The position numbers and the translations under genes were made by a program. From positions 10,330,798-10,394,797 of the forward strand of contig OU964925.1 of NCBI GenBank assembly GCA_918807975.1: DNA of 64,000 bases. Direction: 5' to 3'. This DNA comes from Aplidium turbinatum (taxonomy: Eukaryota > Chordata > Ascidiacea > Aplousobranchia > Polyclinidae). Positions 34,169 to 46,631 of this stretch are shown here, in pieces (position 1 is the stretch's first letter; each line of letters starts with the position of its first letter). The notes under the pieces were generated by a model, which saw nothing but the letters and a program-made list of their open reading frames with translations, had not been told where the DNA came from and did not search any database.

Positions 34169-34557
34169 CTACCAGTAGGCCTATAGCCTACTGTTTTCAT
34201 GCTTGTAAACATATATTTGCTTTTCATCAAATATGGTTACTAGTCTCTAAAACCCTTATACTACAGCCTGTTTCACCCTAAAAGGGGAATCATCAATCAT
34301 TTGAGTAAGGACCTTGTGATGATCCCCTTTTAGGGTAAAACAGACTGTAAGGGTTTTAGAGACTGGTAGGCCTAACTAGTCTATATTTGATGTATTTCAC
34401 TCTTCTTGGTTTTTGCTTGGCATTGAGCACTTTTTGTAGTATTAATAGTATTTTTTCGCTTTTTGTAATTAATCGTTTTTGTTGGGTGGCGGTAAAATTT
34501 TGCCAGTTAATGAAGGGGGCGTTGGGCCAAAAAAGGTTGAGAAACACTGATTTAAGT

Positions 34558-36229
34558 TAAGGTTTTAAAGCTTTGTTTTAAGTTAAGGTTTTTGTTCATT
34601 ACATGTAAGGTTTTACTTTTTGACCTGCTTTCGCTTTTAAAAGATATTTCAATTACCGGTACATTATCTTTTACATTCGCTTTATCGTTGGTCTTGTTTA
34701 AAACTAGTGCTGACTTGCCTTCGCACTATGTTTCCTATGTTTTTTTTTCCTTTATTGCAATTTTGAATTTTTTATTTGTATTGCGCGTTTTAAAAGTAGG
34801 ATAATTGTGTGTCAACAGAAAAGCTTTTCTACATTGTCCTGTTTGATCCTGTAAGAATTATGTGGTTTGAAGTAGCTATGTCCAACCCAAATGTGTTGCT
34901 GGTCAGGGTTGTAAAAAACCCGTTTTTTTACAAACCTAGCCCGTCCGGGATTTTATAGGGAAAAAGGGGATTTTTGTTTAAAAAAATGGGATTTATGGGC
35001 AAAAACGGGCTTTATCACGTAGGAATTACGTAAAAAAAATTTTGCGGAATTGTTTTATTATTAACAGACATTACTCAGCAACAACACTACATTTAACATT
35101 ATAAAAACAAAGAAACAATAGGCTAACGTTTTCGGCTACGGCTAGTCATACAGCCTTTTGAAGCCTTTAAGAAAAATATATACTGTATTAAAATTAAACT
35201 TTATGCAAATGAATCAGAGTTATCTCTAATTGACGCTTGTTGTTAAGTGCAGTCACCCAATTGTGACCTCGACTAGCAGAATTGTAGTTGTGTAACTCAA
35301 TTCTTTTAGAATAATTGTGTCTGCTAACTTATTTTATTTTTTCATTTTTGACCTTTTATTTAACTTCAAAAAGAAAGAGACACATAACGATAACGTACAT
35401 AAGTTGTGCTCCCAGAAACTTGATCTCTCTGCAATGTACATTACCAGTTAGATCGAGAAATTTTTACCGACTGTATAAAGATTTTCGCTTCTGAATGTGT
35501 TAGTATTCTTTTAAATATTAGCTATTCGAAACAAGGTCACAGTTTTAGCTATAATGTGGAACATGCGCGGGCTTGCATTTTGGCCAAATTTGAGTTGATC
35601 CAATTTTTCTTACTTTAGTTTTGTCAACTTATCATTTAACGGCATTTCTAAGTTAAACATTTTCGTAGGCTTAACTGACTGAAAAATGAAACAAATTGCT
35701 GTTTTTAAACAATATATGGATCTTTTTTTCAGTGGTTTTAAGACTTTTTCAAACCATGGTGGTTCTTCGTTATCTTCAATCACTACAAAGGAGAATGTGC
35801 AATATATTGTCTTTTTTGTTTCAATGTGTTATTTTTCCAAAAACAATCGATTATAGTTATCATCATTACCATTATTTACTCGACAAATGTAAATGAAAGC
35901 TTGCTTAGGCTACTTTCTTTTGATTGTATCACAAAACTCCTATAATCCCCTGATATAATTTTGCTGTAGAGTTTTGAAAAACATTTAATCACCTAACTGA
36001 GGCTTTTATTCACAAAACAAAAAGTAACGGCAAACTAATGGTAATAGCTAACATAGTAGGCTAACAACACAAACTTCTAACATAGTTTTAAACATAAGAC
36101 TGCGACGCTCTGGCAAAACAGTTGAAAGAAAAGGATGCTTGCTGTGCCAAAGGCGTCGCGCTTCTTTAAATTAAGCAGGCCAATCATAATGTTGGCAAGA
36201 CTTTAATACCACAAGAGTCTTAAGTCATC
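34558..36229. other. Noncoding; no gene seen
   Basis: AT-rich. A possible unpaired hAT-like left end (CAGGGTTGTAAAAAACCCG) lies near 34904, with no partner found. Confidence 0.4.
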
Positions 36230-37265
36230 GTTTAGCTTCGTTTCTAATTGAGAGTATTTCAATCTTGGCATAGTTGACCTCTGCCGATGTCATTGATCGA
36301 GAGGCATTAGCAATTAGTTTGCCATCTTGCATCAGACAGGCTCCAAGACCACGTTGCGAAGCATCTGACTGTATGGTAACACATTTCTTTTAGTCGAAAA
36401 ATGACAGAACGGGCTTTCTGGATAGTAGCAAAAGCATCATCATGTTTCTTTGTCCAACTCCTTCAGTAGTTCTCGCAGACGAGCTGTAATTGTTGATTTA
36501 TTTGGAATATACTCTGACGAGTACTTTGTGATGCCCAAAAATCTTTCGGAAGACTGAATGTATTTTTTTTTGCCAAGATTTGAAACGAAGAAATCAAGCC
36601 TAAAAGTTCCAGGTCCAACAGTATGGAATAAAATCCCACACAAAATACGCACACTTTCCAACGTCAAAACCTTCAGTGATAAATTAAAATTACATTATCT
36701 AAAAACGACAACAAATCAATTCCCTACATGAAAAATGACTTGTAAGCTACGTTGTTAAAAATTATCAAATTACACACTGACATATCGTAATTTTTATGTT
36801 GCCATTAAGCAATTGGAGTGGTTTCTTCAATCCAAGTTTGTTTTATTACTGTAATATGACTATTTGGGGCAGCTGACTATATGACCAAATGGTCTTTCAC
36901 TGCTCCAAGTAAGCGCACTTTATGCGTTCCTCTATGTATATGAATAATTAATGAATTACATGTTATTGTGGTGTAAATTTATTGTTTATCATACCATACT
37001 GTTAGAGAATCTGATGGGTAAATCAATTCATTTCTCTCGCTGATGGCTTGGGCATTTCAACAATGGCTCTGATCTTTTTGTCATCGGGCTTGAGACCGTT
37101 TTTAGTGATAACATTTTCCATGCATTCTACAGTGGTCATTTTAAATAATTGGATTTTGTCTTCATTGATCTTCACACCTTTCTCTATAGCTCTTCTTAGC
37201 ACCTTCAGGAGGATGTGCCAGCGGGTTGGACATAGCTGGGAAGGGGTATTGCTGTTACGGGTTTA
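36230..37265 (-). mobile_element. Fossil Gypsy-type LTR retrotransposon pol fragment
   Basis: Minus-strand segments resemble the Gypsy reverse transcriptase C-terminus and the start of RNase H. They are short, broken and separated by unrelated sequence. No flanking LTRs, gag or integrase are seen in the window. It is an old, incomplete relic. Confidence 0.5.
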
Positions 37266-37269
37266 AATG

Positions 37270-37741
37270 TGATACTGTTGTGTTTGTATCCCGGGTTTCC
37301 TGAAGTCATTGCTTGCGTTTATCATAACTGCCTTCTATTTTGCGGAAACTTGTTAGCTTATCTTTTATGAGAGTGCAGTGTTCATAGAGAACTACCTCAA
37401 CCTCAGAGTCAAGTAACCAACTGAAACAATGTAGCTCGACAACTCAATTTAACCGAGCTAATTTTGCTGAATAGGTTGTTTGTAACGCTTTTGAGAGTTT
37501 AATCTTTGAAAATTTGACTTTGGGAATGAGTTAGCCTACGTCACAATTTTCATTAATGCTAAAATTGTGCAGTCTACTGTAGTTCAATTGTCAAATTATT
37601 TCTTTGTTAAAAACTTACACCTTTTCCAAACGTTTAACGTTCGTTTTTGACTTAGCCTGAAGTAGCTATTAACGGCTTTCATCTTGTTAACTATTCTATT
37701 GCAGGGCATATGCAGGCCTTTATTCTTGATGCGTGTTCCTT
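37270..37741. other. Noncoding between Gypsy relic and piggyBac end
   Basis: No gene or named repeat recognised. Confidence 0.4.
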
Positions 37742-39260
37742 TTAACCCTATATGCCCTGGATTTTTTATTTATATGAAAAAATTTTGTGTTGGTTTATTT
37801 CCCTTTAGAATGCAATATTAAACACATATTAACACAATTTTGAAATTTTTTGCTAATTACGGTAATTAAATCCTAACAGGACATATATGTCCTAATAGCG
37901 TTTTTGACTAGTTTTTTTTAGTCAGCAAGGAGGACAAATCTGTCCTAATAGTTGTTAGCACATAAGCATAACACAAACACACAATAAATGGTTCACAAAA
38001 ACACATAAACCTAATTAATTCAGATGTTGACAGCACTGCAAAATTATTTGGTATGAAAGTCGTAGAAACAATTTTTTGTTTTGGTGCAGCACAAATGCAC
38101 TTCACATTTCATGCGAAACATGTTTATCTTTCCTGTGCATCCTGGGAGCTAACAAATGCCTCGTTTTTCAGAGCAAGCAGGAAAATGTCTAACTTTGTCT
38201 AGTCGAATGTCTTGCTGCGGGATTGGCTTAGTAGCATTTCCAGATGCTTTTTTCTTTTTGTATTCTAATTCAATTGAATGTGCTGAAGGTCTCCCTCTTT
38301 AATCACATCTTTTCCCCCCTTCATCAATGAAAATGCTACTTTCAGTTTGAAGTCTGAAAGACAACTTTGTTTTGGTTTTACCATACCCAAAGTTGTTGCA
38401 TCTCTCCTGTATAGTAACCATGCATTCACAACAGCCATGTCAAGAAGATGGAAGACAAAGACAATTCTTTGGTAATACTTGATCTGAAAGACATCCTGCA
38501 GAAAGCAATCATTTGATCTTGCAGATCAACACCACCCGTGTGTTGATTGTAAACACGCACTACGTTTGGTCGTGACATCTCGACATAGCACTTATCTTTT
38601 CTGTCAAACTTTGTGCATTCAGCAGCAGGCTTATGTGACCGGAATGTCGACAGCATGTGAACGCATCTTGTGTCGCTCCACTTCACTGCAACAACGGTAA
38701 TACTGTACTGTCAAACTCTGCCTTCCAAACATCCATCGATCCTTTCCCCTCAACTCAGTTTCAGCTGTGAAGTGAAGTCCCGGCAACCGTCTAGCCTGCA
38801 CCGTGCCACAACACCATGTTCCTTGTGTTGCCAAGTAGCTAACCAGTGGCAGAGATGTAAACCAATTATCAAAAAATAATTTGTAATTTTGTCCAGATGA
38901 GATTGACTGTACTAAATGAAGGACTGAATTGGAGCTTGGGCCTAAATCATGCACATTTGGCTTTGGAACAGGTGAAACTTTATCTGAATGCATAAAAAAG
39001 TCATAAACAACACCACTTGAATCACAGAGAAGAATTTGTACCCCCATTTGTGAGGCTTTTTAGAAATATATTGCTTTAGCCTAGATTTGCCTTTGAATGG
39101 GACCATTCGTCAATGTAGGTATTTTTTGAAATTTTGACTTTAGCTGATCTACTAATGGTCTGATTTTGTACAAGGCATCATTTGCATTAACCTGTTTCCA
39201 TTTCACCCCACAACCAGGTTCTCAATATAGCTTGATTCAATAAAATCGCATATTAAACAA
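37742..39260 (-). mobile_element. piggyBac-like transposon remnant (PGBD-type transposase)
   Basis: The minus strand reads, in order: MVPFKGKSRLKQYISKKPHK (39105-39045), LCDSSGVVYDFFMHSDKVSP, SGQNYKLFFDNWFTSLPLVS, VRVYNQHTGGVDLQDQMIAF and a C-terminal cysteine-rich finger (CQLPGCTGK...LCCTKTKNCFYDFH, about 38155-38050). These are the DDE core and finger of PGBD2/3-like piggyBac transposases. Frameshifts (for example before MVPFKGK and within the middle region) make it non-functional. A TTAA at 37742-37745 followed by CCCTATATGCCCTGG is a plausible left end, because piggyBac inserts at TTAA and its ends begin CCY. Subterminal inverted GGACATATATGTCC repeats follow. No matching right end was found. 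Confidence 0.75.
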
Positions 39261-39641
39261 ACTTGAAACACTACTTGATAACAACATAATTTTGAAAAAC
39301 ATACCAGGATTTGAATCCATCTTGAATTTGATATCAGCTTTAACCACATGTAGGCTACTGAAACTTCCACTTTAAGCAACTGTTGCGCAATCTTAACTGC
39401 AGTGTTGCCGTAGAAAAAGATATTTTTTGAAAGCTGAAAACGGCCGAATGTGTCCTTACCGTTGGTTGAGCAAAATTAAAGTTTTAAATATCCCATGCAT
39501 TCACTTTAACGAAACGGACGTACATGTCGTGTTATGGCAGAAAGGATTAAAAAATTGTGTGTTTTTGATGCGGTTGCAAAGTAATACATTTTCAGCCTTA
39601 CTTGTGTAACAATAACAGGGTTAGTCGGAGCGGTATACCAC

Positions 39642-39918
39642 CAGGGCCGGATTTAGCTGATGGGGGCCCGGGGCACTTTTAGATCGGGGAGCCCCCGTGC
39701 AAAACGCGAAAATTTACCTCTACGTCTACAGTAGCATTGATCCAGCACTGCACAGCATTCTGTAGAAACTTTAGATGCTGAAAGAAAAAAATATAACACA
39801 AAATCAAATCTTTTCAGAGAAAACTAACACAAAATCATATTTTTTCCACGTAGGGGGGCCTTTAAAAGTCGGGGGCACCTGCACCCTCTGCCCCCCCCCC
39901 CCCCTAAATCCGGGCCTG
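39642..39918. mobile_element. hAT MITE (8-bp TSD)
   Basis: TIRs are CAGGGCCGGATTTAGC and the complement CTAAATCCGGGCCTG. The TSD TATACCAC is exact at 39634-39641 and 39919-39926. A second, end-truncated copy lies at 59861-60090. Confidence 0.85.
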
Positions 39919-39926
39919 TATACCAC

Positions 39927-40432
39927 AGTGACCAGATGGCGTCGAAGTTGTTATTAACGATTTGCAGCGGAAGGTAATTGAACTTGATACCTTCTTCTAT
40001 CTAACTACTGGTACTGGAGATGATGAAAGTCTAGAATCATCCTAGATAACTGATTGTAGCCTAATGACTAGATGCTCTTGCTGAATTTCAGATGAGTGCG
40101 TTTATTGAACATGAACACTCAACGCACATGGCGATCGACTCCGATGTCCAAGCCACGGCGGTGTTTTGCGGAGATGTCAATTTTGAAGAGAGCGATTCAA
40201 AGCCGACAAAAGCTTTTATACAAAACGAGAGTGTGACGTCATGTCGAGATGAAAGTATTTTAAGGATATCGATTCAGCATAAAGAGAATAAGAATGCCGG
40301 TACATTATGGGACTGCGAGATGTAGCCTAGAGTTTGATATAAATAGGAATATGTGAGAATGCTAAGGCACAGTCGATATACCTGCTGACTTTTCCAGTGG
40401 ATTTTGTTTATCGAGGTCGTATGTCTGGGGCC
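39927..40432. other. Noncoding; no recognised gene
   Basis: An open stretch at 40092-40325 has no recognisable domain and no neighbouring exon. Confidence 0.35.
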
Positions 40433-40436
40433 GAGG

Positions 40437-40720
40437 TTCTATCCATTTACCACCTCAGGTTCACGATGTTCACGGCCGCTTGAGAGCAGCAAGTCTTTGA
40501 TAATGTGGTTTGGGTTCTGTTCCTCAGCACTACACTCACAAGCGAAGAAAGGAGCCATTTCCCAATGATGCGAGGTTGAGCGGAAATGCCTGACGCCCGT
40601 ACGGAGACAGTTGAGGCGCAACCACGCCTGTCTTGGTAGCGTCAGGCAGGTGGGACGGGTGTCGGCATCGGGTATGAATGAGTGAAGTCTGGTTGTGCTT
40701 GACTTCCATGCAGAATTCCA
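40437..40720 (-). pseudogene. LINE C-terminal ORF fragment
   Basis: Minus strand: MRLNCLRTGVRHFRSTSHHW, EMAPFFACECSAEEQNPNHI and IKDLLL. The RLNRLRTGVGRF...W..AP...CECG.EEQT..HII pattern is the C-terminal region after the RT domain of many animal LINEs. The upstream part is frameshifted (PDATKTGVVAPQLSPYGR in another frame). No other element parts are adjacent. Confidence 0.6.
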
Positions 40721-40832
40721 TTTATTGTGCGGCCAATTAGCCGCTGAGATATCTTTTTCGTCAGCTTTCTTGCAGAAGTTGAGCGGCTGGCACGAATGGG
40801 TGTTTTGATTTCAGTCGACAAAAAGGTATAGC

Positions 40833-41359
40833 CAGTGATGTACGCGCATACAAAAAATATTGACGCCGTCAGCGTAAACACAAACGTTCGAATAAACATA
40901 CGCCGTATGCGTCAACGCAACTTGTAAAAAAAGTTGGCGTCGTCAACGTCAGCGCATACACTAGCGTAAACTAATTTTGTTTGCTAGGTGCCAAACATTC
41001 ACACGGTATAAACCACTCGAAACAAACAAGTTTTATTTTGAATTTTCACGAAGAAACACAAGCATCTGAAAGTGTTCATCTGACATTTTGCTGTGTTTTG
41101 GTTCCAATATGTCTTTGCCCATTGAAAACATTTTTTCAACTGCAGCGCTGGAAGGTATTGGCGTGTTGTAGAGAAAAAATACATTAAAAAGTATGCGTTG
41201 ACGCTATGCGCTAAAAAACCGCGAAAACTTTACGGCGTAGCCTCAAGCTATCCAAAAAACTAGCGCAAACTATCCAAAAAAATGTGGCCACAAGCGTTAG
41301 CGTAAACAAAAAGTCCACGGCGCAAGTATGCGGCGTATACGTACAATCGTACATCTCTG
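40833..41359. mobile_element. hAT-like MITE, uninterrupted copy
   Basis: Ends are CAGTGATGTACG (40833) and CGTACATCTCTG (to 41359). The flanks GGTATAGC and CCTACAGC match at 5 of 8. It is a full-length relative, in opposite orientation, of the element at 50402-51290, and it shows that element's empty site: here CAGATGCTTGTGTTTCTTCG (complement) is uninterrupted near 41052-41071. Confidence 0.7.
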
Positions 41360-41469
41360 CCTACAGCAGTGCCGGTCTTTGGGGTGTGAAAACCGTGCGA
41401 TCGCACAGGGCTAGCAATTTACTCAAAAAATGCAGTAATTTTGTCATTTCCAAAGGAAAAATTCAACAA

Positions 41470-41743
41470 GGGAACGTTCAAATATTACGTAACTCCTTCA
41501 AGGGGGAAGGGGGGGGTTATGCAAAGCGTTACGTTAGCATCACATCGGGGGGGGGAGGGAGTTCAAGCAAAACGTTACGTAACGCTTTCGAGTACGGAAT
41601 GGTAGTTTTTTGTGATAAATTCGTAGTGAAAAAGAGTTACATGGGGGAGGGGGTTGAAAAAAACGTTACGTTGGCGTTACATGGGGGAGGGGGGGTCAAA
41701 AATTCGGAAAAAAAAGCGTTACATAATATTTGAACGTTCCCCA
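41470..41743. mobile_element. MITE with GGAACGTTCAAATATTA ends
   Basis: Terminal inverted repeats GGGAACGTTCAAATATTACG and the complement of GGGGAACGTTCAAATATTAT. The interior holds G-rich GGGGGAGGGGG tracts next to ACGTTACGTAACGC motifs. Near-identical flanking stretches (CCAAAGGAA...CAACAAG, about 20 bp) lie on both sides. Confidence 0.65.
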
Positions 41744-41778
41744 AAGGAATTAGCAACAAGAAAACAAAAAGACTCAAC

Positions 41779-44181
41779 GGGTGCAACCTATTTCGTCCCC
41801 TGAACATTTCAAGTGCTGAAAAGATCGAGAAAAAAAACAATAGAGCCGAAGTCACTGATGGGAGTTGCCGCCAACATTTCAAAATTTCTCTTAATCGTTT
41901 TTTCGGACGAAATAAGTGGCGGATGTAAGGCAAAATTTTAGGGGGCGCCAAAGAAGTATGGAACAACCTCGCCGCAAATGGCTTGGGAAATTTTTTTTGC
42001 GTTTTTAGCAATAAAATTGCCTATCTAAGTCAGGTAGGCTACCAGTCATTCCCACATCACAAATCAACACCACAAGTGACAATCAGTTGTAAAGTTGAGG
42101 CAATGCCACAATGCCGCTCGTGGCAATTAAAAGCAATAACAAACGTGAAATGATGACTTAGGTATTTTCCACTAAAACTTTAGGCTATAAAAATGCGTTA
42201 TAAAAAAACATTCAAACGATAAGGCCTAGGTGTAGGCTACTTAGTAGCCTACAAGTGAGTGGTACTCAGTTAAGTTATTGCGAATAAAAAAATAATTCAA
42301 ATATGAACAAAGCGCTTGCAGCAATAAGAGTCTAGGTCCTATTATTACTATTTTGTAGAATAAGCGAAATCGGGCCTATGCCCTATCAGCAAAACAAAAT
42401 ATTGTGAACTGACAATGATGCAATTGAGCAAAAGAACAATACGACGACGAAACTACTCAAGCTGATAATGTTGCAAAAACGTCTCAATACGTAATTGTAA
42501 TTTGTAACAACGTATAAAAATGACATTAGATTTCCTCAAACAAGTAATTCGATCACAAACATGTTTTGAATAAAATACATAATAAATTTAGCAGAGATGT
42601 GTTCAACACTAGATCCAGCTTTTCTGTCCAAAAGGTTGATGTATGGCAAAGGGATATCTAGAGAAGGGAATACGAAGGTTTTGATTACGTCTGACAATAA
42701 AAGGGTTTCTATTTATCTTAAATAATCTCTGTTTATGGTAAAATGACAATTGGCACATAGGCTATAGTAATTTAATAAACTTTGTTATGACAACCTGCAT
42801 TGCACTATTACAACCAGGTATGAATATTCAATGAATGCTCATATTCACTTGTTAATTCAACTAGCCTACCCGTAGGCTATACTTGCTTTACACATTTAGC
42901 CAACTGCAAAGGTTTTGTCAAAAAAAACCCAGCTAAACTGGTAACCTTTCAACTGTCTTTTCAAACAAGTATTCTTTAAATATGTTCTACATAACACTTG
43001 CTAACTGTCTTGTGTAGCTGAGTGTACCAGCTGCACTACAAAACTTTCTGCAATTTAAAAAAGAACCGCATGTTTAACGCGGTACCAACTACCGCCCTTC
43101 TAGTGTCATGAAAATCAGCAATCGCTCTGAGCCTTCGTATCCCCTTCTTTAGATATCCCTGGTATGGCATTCCATCCTATCTCTCTGTCTAAACTGCCAT
43201 AACATCTGGATTGCTACCATGCATTATAACTTATTATTTAAACTTGAGTTAAAAAAAGTTTCTTTTTATGTATAGGTGGTCACAGCGGTAAATCATAGTC
43301 TCTTCGTGGGAAAATTGTAACATAAGATTCCGGATCCGTTCGTCTGTATGTAATGACCGAAAAAGAAACACTCTTCCGAAACGTCTTTTCAAGAATTGTA
43401 TTTCTGTAAAAATAGCCTCAAAGCTGTCGAAATTGGAACGCAACAAGGCCACGCCACTAAAAACTTGTCACTACGATACAAACTACTTAGATAAAAGACG
43501 GAAATTTTGTCCAGCTTATTCAAGCAATATTAAGCAAAACAGTTAAATATGCGACCAATTACTTCCAAGTAACAATTTTAAGAATGAGAGAATAAATTTC
43601 AATATTTCAAATGCACGTAAACAGTTTATGTAACGCAATAATGAAAGGCATTGTCCAGCAATTCAAGCAGGTGTTCAAAGGTGGTGATGCAATGTTTCAT
43701 CAAGTCTTACGAACGATGGTGCAATATTGGCTCATTTTTTAGGAAAAATTCCATGACGTAATACGCAAGATTCAGTAGACCTGAACGGTTTTTATATGAC
43801 GTTTGATTTGGTAAACAATTGTCTGGAACAATAGGCTACACAAGTTTCTCCAAAACAAAATATTTTTTCATATAATTTTTGAATTAAGGAACCTATTATT
43901 TTAAATCAGGTGATAAAAGGTCATTGTTACGCACACAATAAAAGGTTATTAACGGTTAGTAGGTCTAATTGCCGAGACTAAACATCACGCATTGTTTTAC
44001 GTTAGTAAAATGGGAATTTACAAGTTAAAGTGTACAGTAGCTTAAAAAGAAAATTTGCATGCAGACATAAAAAAATAAATTGGAATTTTAGGGGGCGCCC
44101 TGGCGCCATAAGTATATTCGCCCCTGGACGAAATAGGCCCAACTTTGATTTTGATTTCAGGGGACGAAATAAGTTGCATCC
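41779..44181. mobile_element. 2.4-kb Mutator-like TIR element (9-bp TSD)
   Basis: TIRs of 26 bp start GGGTGCAACCTATTTCGTCC at the left and GGATGCAACTTATTTCGTCC (complement) at the right. The TSD AGACTCAAC is exact at 41770-41778 and 44182-44190. The related element at 60928-61369 has the corresponding region without this insert. No transposase is recognised. 43257-43830 is an inverted copy of 45830-46355. Confidence 0.8.
43257..43830. repeat. Inverted repeat arm, partner at 45830-46355
   Basis: Shares, in opposite orientation, CATTACATACAGACGAACGG, AACATAAGATTCC/GGAATCTTATGTT, the GTGATGCAAT...CATC blocks and AAACGTCATATAAAAA with 45830-46355. Similarity is patchy but collinear over about 550 bp. 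Confidence 0.6.
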
Positions 44182-44526
44182 AGACTCAACATAGAGACAT
44201 ATAGCTTTATTTCTGAAAAATGCCAAAGAAAGCATGATCTTATCCTTTTGTTATGCCACCGGACAGCACCATTTTACAGTAATATTCATACCCAAATTTT
44301 TGTTTAACATGCTCTCAGAAAGCCCCAAATTCAAAGAAAGTTTTCAAAATTTTCTAGGGGAAGCCCCCACACCCCCCGTCGCTGGGTGTCGAGCCGTCAG
44401 GCTTCGACCGTCAGACTACCCCCTCTCCTTTCAAAATACCTAGCTACGCTACTGAATTGGATCATTGTCATTGGGGCCGCAAAGCATATTCCGCACAGGA
44501 CCCGAAATACCCTAAGACCGGCACTG

Positions 44527-45829
44527 CCTATAGGCCTACCTTTCATTTTGTGTATAATTTAGTGACGATCGGTGAGGGAAAGCAAGGAAAGCAGTGCTTA
44601 CCTGAGCGAAAGCTATGCAAAATATAATGACTGAATTCTAGGTTTAACTTCTTATTATTTTTATCACGTCTATTTTAACTTGAAAATTACTGTATTCGTG
44701 ACTAGAATTACTCGTAACGCTTGTGAGTAGTCTAAGTCCTCACCAAACCGCATGTCTTGCCTATAAATGCCAATTAACGCAAACGCTTCTGTCAGAAACT
44801 ATCCCTGAGGCTCCGGGTATGCAACTATCAAACTTGCTTTCCCAGATTCAAAAATGTCAAAAAACGCCTTCGTTTTATCCAATCCTCACTCGTTTTGCAA
44901 AACGTCAATCAGATGTGTTATGGTATGGTTAGTTCTGCTTTCCCAGTGACGTCAAAGCGAACATTCGCTAGAGCGGCTAGACTAACTCGTCAGAATGGTC
45001 TCTCGTCACGGTACACGCACAGCATCATAATGCCAATAAGCTTGTTGCTGTTTTTTGATGTCTCCTTGCCATGTACTTTAGCCTACTAGCTTTCATAGTC
45101 ATGCCTTTGCCCTTTTTACAGCGTTGATATAACGTTACTTCGCCAATGAACGTTTAGGTGCGGATGCAATATTTAGTTCGTTAAGCTTCTATACGCAGGA
45201 GGCAAACGTATCCAGCTTTTTGTACAAATTGCTTGCGGTTGTAATGTTTAGGCCTAAGTGTTAGTTTTTGTAGTGTAGGCCTAACTGAATATCTGAGAAT
45301 GAACATTCATGACGAATTAAATATTTAGACAACTATGATTCCATGTCTAACACAGGATTTTGGTCCTGCAACGTTAAAATTAAGATTGTTCATGACTTCT
45401 AAACATTAAATGGATGTATGATCACGACATAGGCGAAGCACAATTTGACAGATTTTTATTTTTGATTTGTTTTGGAAATGCTCTTAGAGCGCACCAAATT
45501 GGAAGTGTTTTTCAAAAATTTCTGGGGGAGGCCCCCCAGACCCCCCGCTGGAAGTGTTGCCTTCGGCAACACACCTTCGTGCTTCGCCCGACGGTTACGC
45601 CCTTCGTGCCTACTACCTTGCTGCAGCATATTTCCAAGTTGCTTTCCCAATGGTTTAAGCCACCGAACGTCACTGGACTATAATTGTACCGAGCTATTTT
45701 CGCAATAGACAAAATAAAAGGTGTCTCTGTAACCGGGCCGCGAATTTTTATGAGAGATAGCTATAGCCTATATATAACTATGATATATAGATAGCTATGT
45801 GTTCCCGACAATTATTCACCAAATCAAAC
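44527..45829. other. Noncoding, with degraded hAT fragments
   Basis: 45470-45560 resembles 44290-44370 and 61240-61310 (CTCTTAGAGCGCACCAAATT, then C-rich CCCCCCAGACCCCCCG). It is a relic of the family at 60928-61369. No gene is seen. Confidence 0.45.
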
Positions 45830-46355
45830 GTCATATAAAAAACCGTTATGGTCTACTTAACCTAGCTGGCATCTTACGTCATGGAAATTGCTAGAAACTG
45901 TCCAAATATTGCACCATCGTTCGTAAGACCTTATGAAAGATTGCATCACCACCTTTGAACACCGGTTTGAATTGCGTGACAATGCTTTTCATTATTGCGT
46001 CACAGAAACTGTTGACGTGCTTTTGAAATATTCCAAATCATTCTGGTCATTCGTAAAATTGTTTGTTGGAAGTCAGTCGCATATTCAACTGTTTGCTTGG
46101 TGCTTGCTAGCTGGACGAAAATTCCGTCTTTTATCTAAGTAATCTGTTCTGTAGTGACAAGTTTTAGTGGTGTACCGTGTTGCATTCCATTTTCGACAGC
46201 CAGGTGGCTAATTTTACAGAAATACAAATTTGAATAAACGTTTCAAAGGAGTGTTTCTTTTTCGGTCATTACATACAGACGAACGGATTCGGGAATCTTA
46301 TGTTACAATTTTCCCACAAAGAGATTATGGTTTACCGCTGTGACCACTATGATAG
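45830..46355. repeat. Inverted partner of 43257-43830
   Basis: See the entry at 43257. The two arms lie on different sides of the 44181 and 44526 element ends, so they are probably two insertions of one repeat family and not one palindrome. Confidence 0.6.
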
Positions 46356-46631
46356 CAGAATTTCATTGGCAAATAGTTATTTCGCAATATGAATCAACCA
46401 ATCTCTCAAAACACTTCAACATTTTAATGTCCAGCGATAGCCAAGCAGTTCAGTTTTACTTGTAGGCTATTTATCACAACACTAGGCCTACCAATATGCT
46501 ACACAGTAGCCTACCAATAGGCCACCTGCCAAACATAATAACAGGGGTAAAAATAGCCTACAGTAGCAAAAAGAAAGCAAAACAGTAATATGCCCAATAG
46601 CCTATCAATTCAGAAAATCTTACTTTTAGAG

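Larger units (their letters stand above)
32432..34549. mobile_element. hAT transposon (8-bp TSD), with a second hAT inside
   Basis: TIRs are CAGTGGTTCTCAAC (32432) and GTTGAGAAACACTG (to 34549). The 8-bp TSD ATTTAAGT is exact at 32424-32431 and 34550-34557. Transposase C-terminal coding remains on both sides of the inner insertion (LVEKGFSCVVLL before it, a 38-residue end after it), so this was once a coding hAT. The subterminal part 34200-34450 has a hairpin (CTGTTTCACCCTAAAAGGGG) and recurs as a relic at 56005-56145. Confidence 0.85.
41367..44526. mobile_element. hAT-like element defined by 13-bp TIRs, carrying nested insertions
   Basis: CAGTGCCGGTCTT (41367-41379) and its complement AAGACCGGCACTG (44514-44526) match perfectly. 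The flanks CCTACAG and CCTATAG are similar but offset, so the TSD is not firm. Inside are a MITE (41470-41743), a 9-bp-TSD element (41779-44181) and a degraded hAT right end (TAGCTACGCTACTG, 44441-44454). Confidence 0.55.

Noticed and set aside
36230-37265. Complete Gypsy element
   Set aside because: No LTR pair, gag or integrase is visible. Only scattered pol relics remain.
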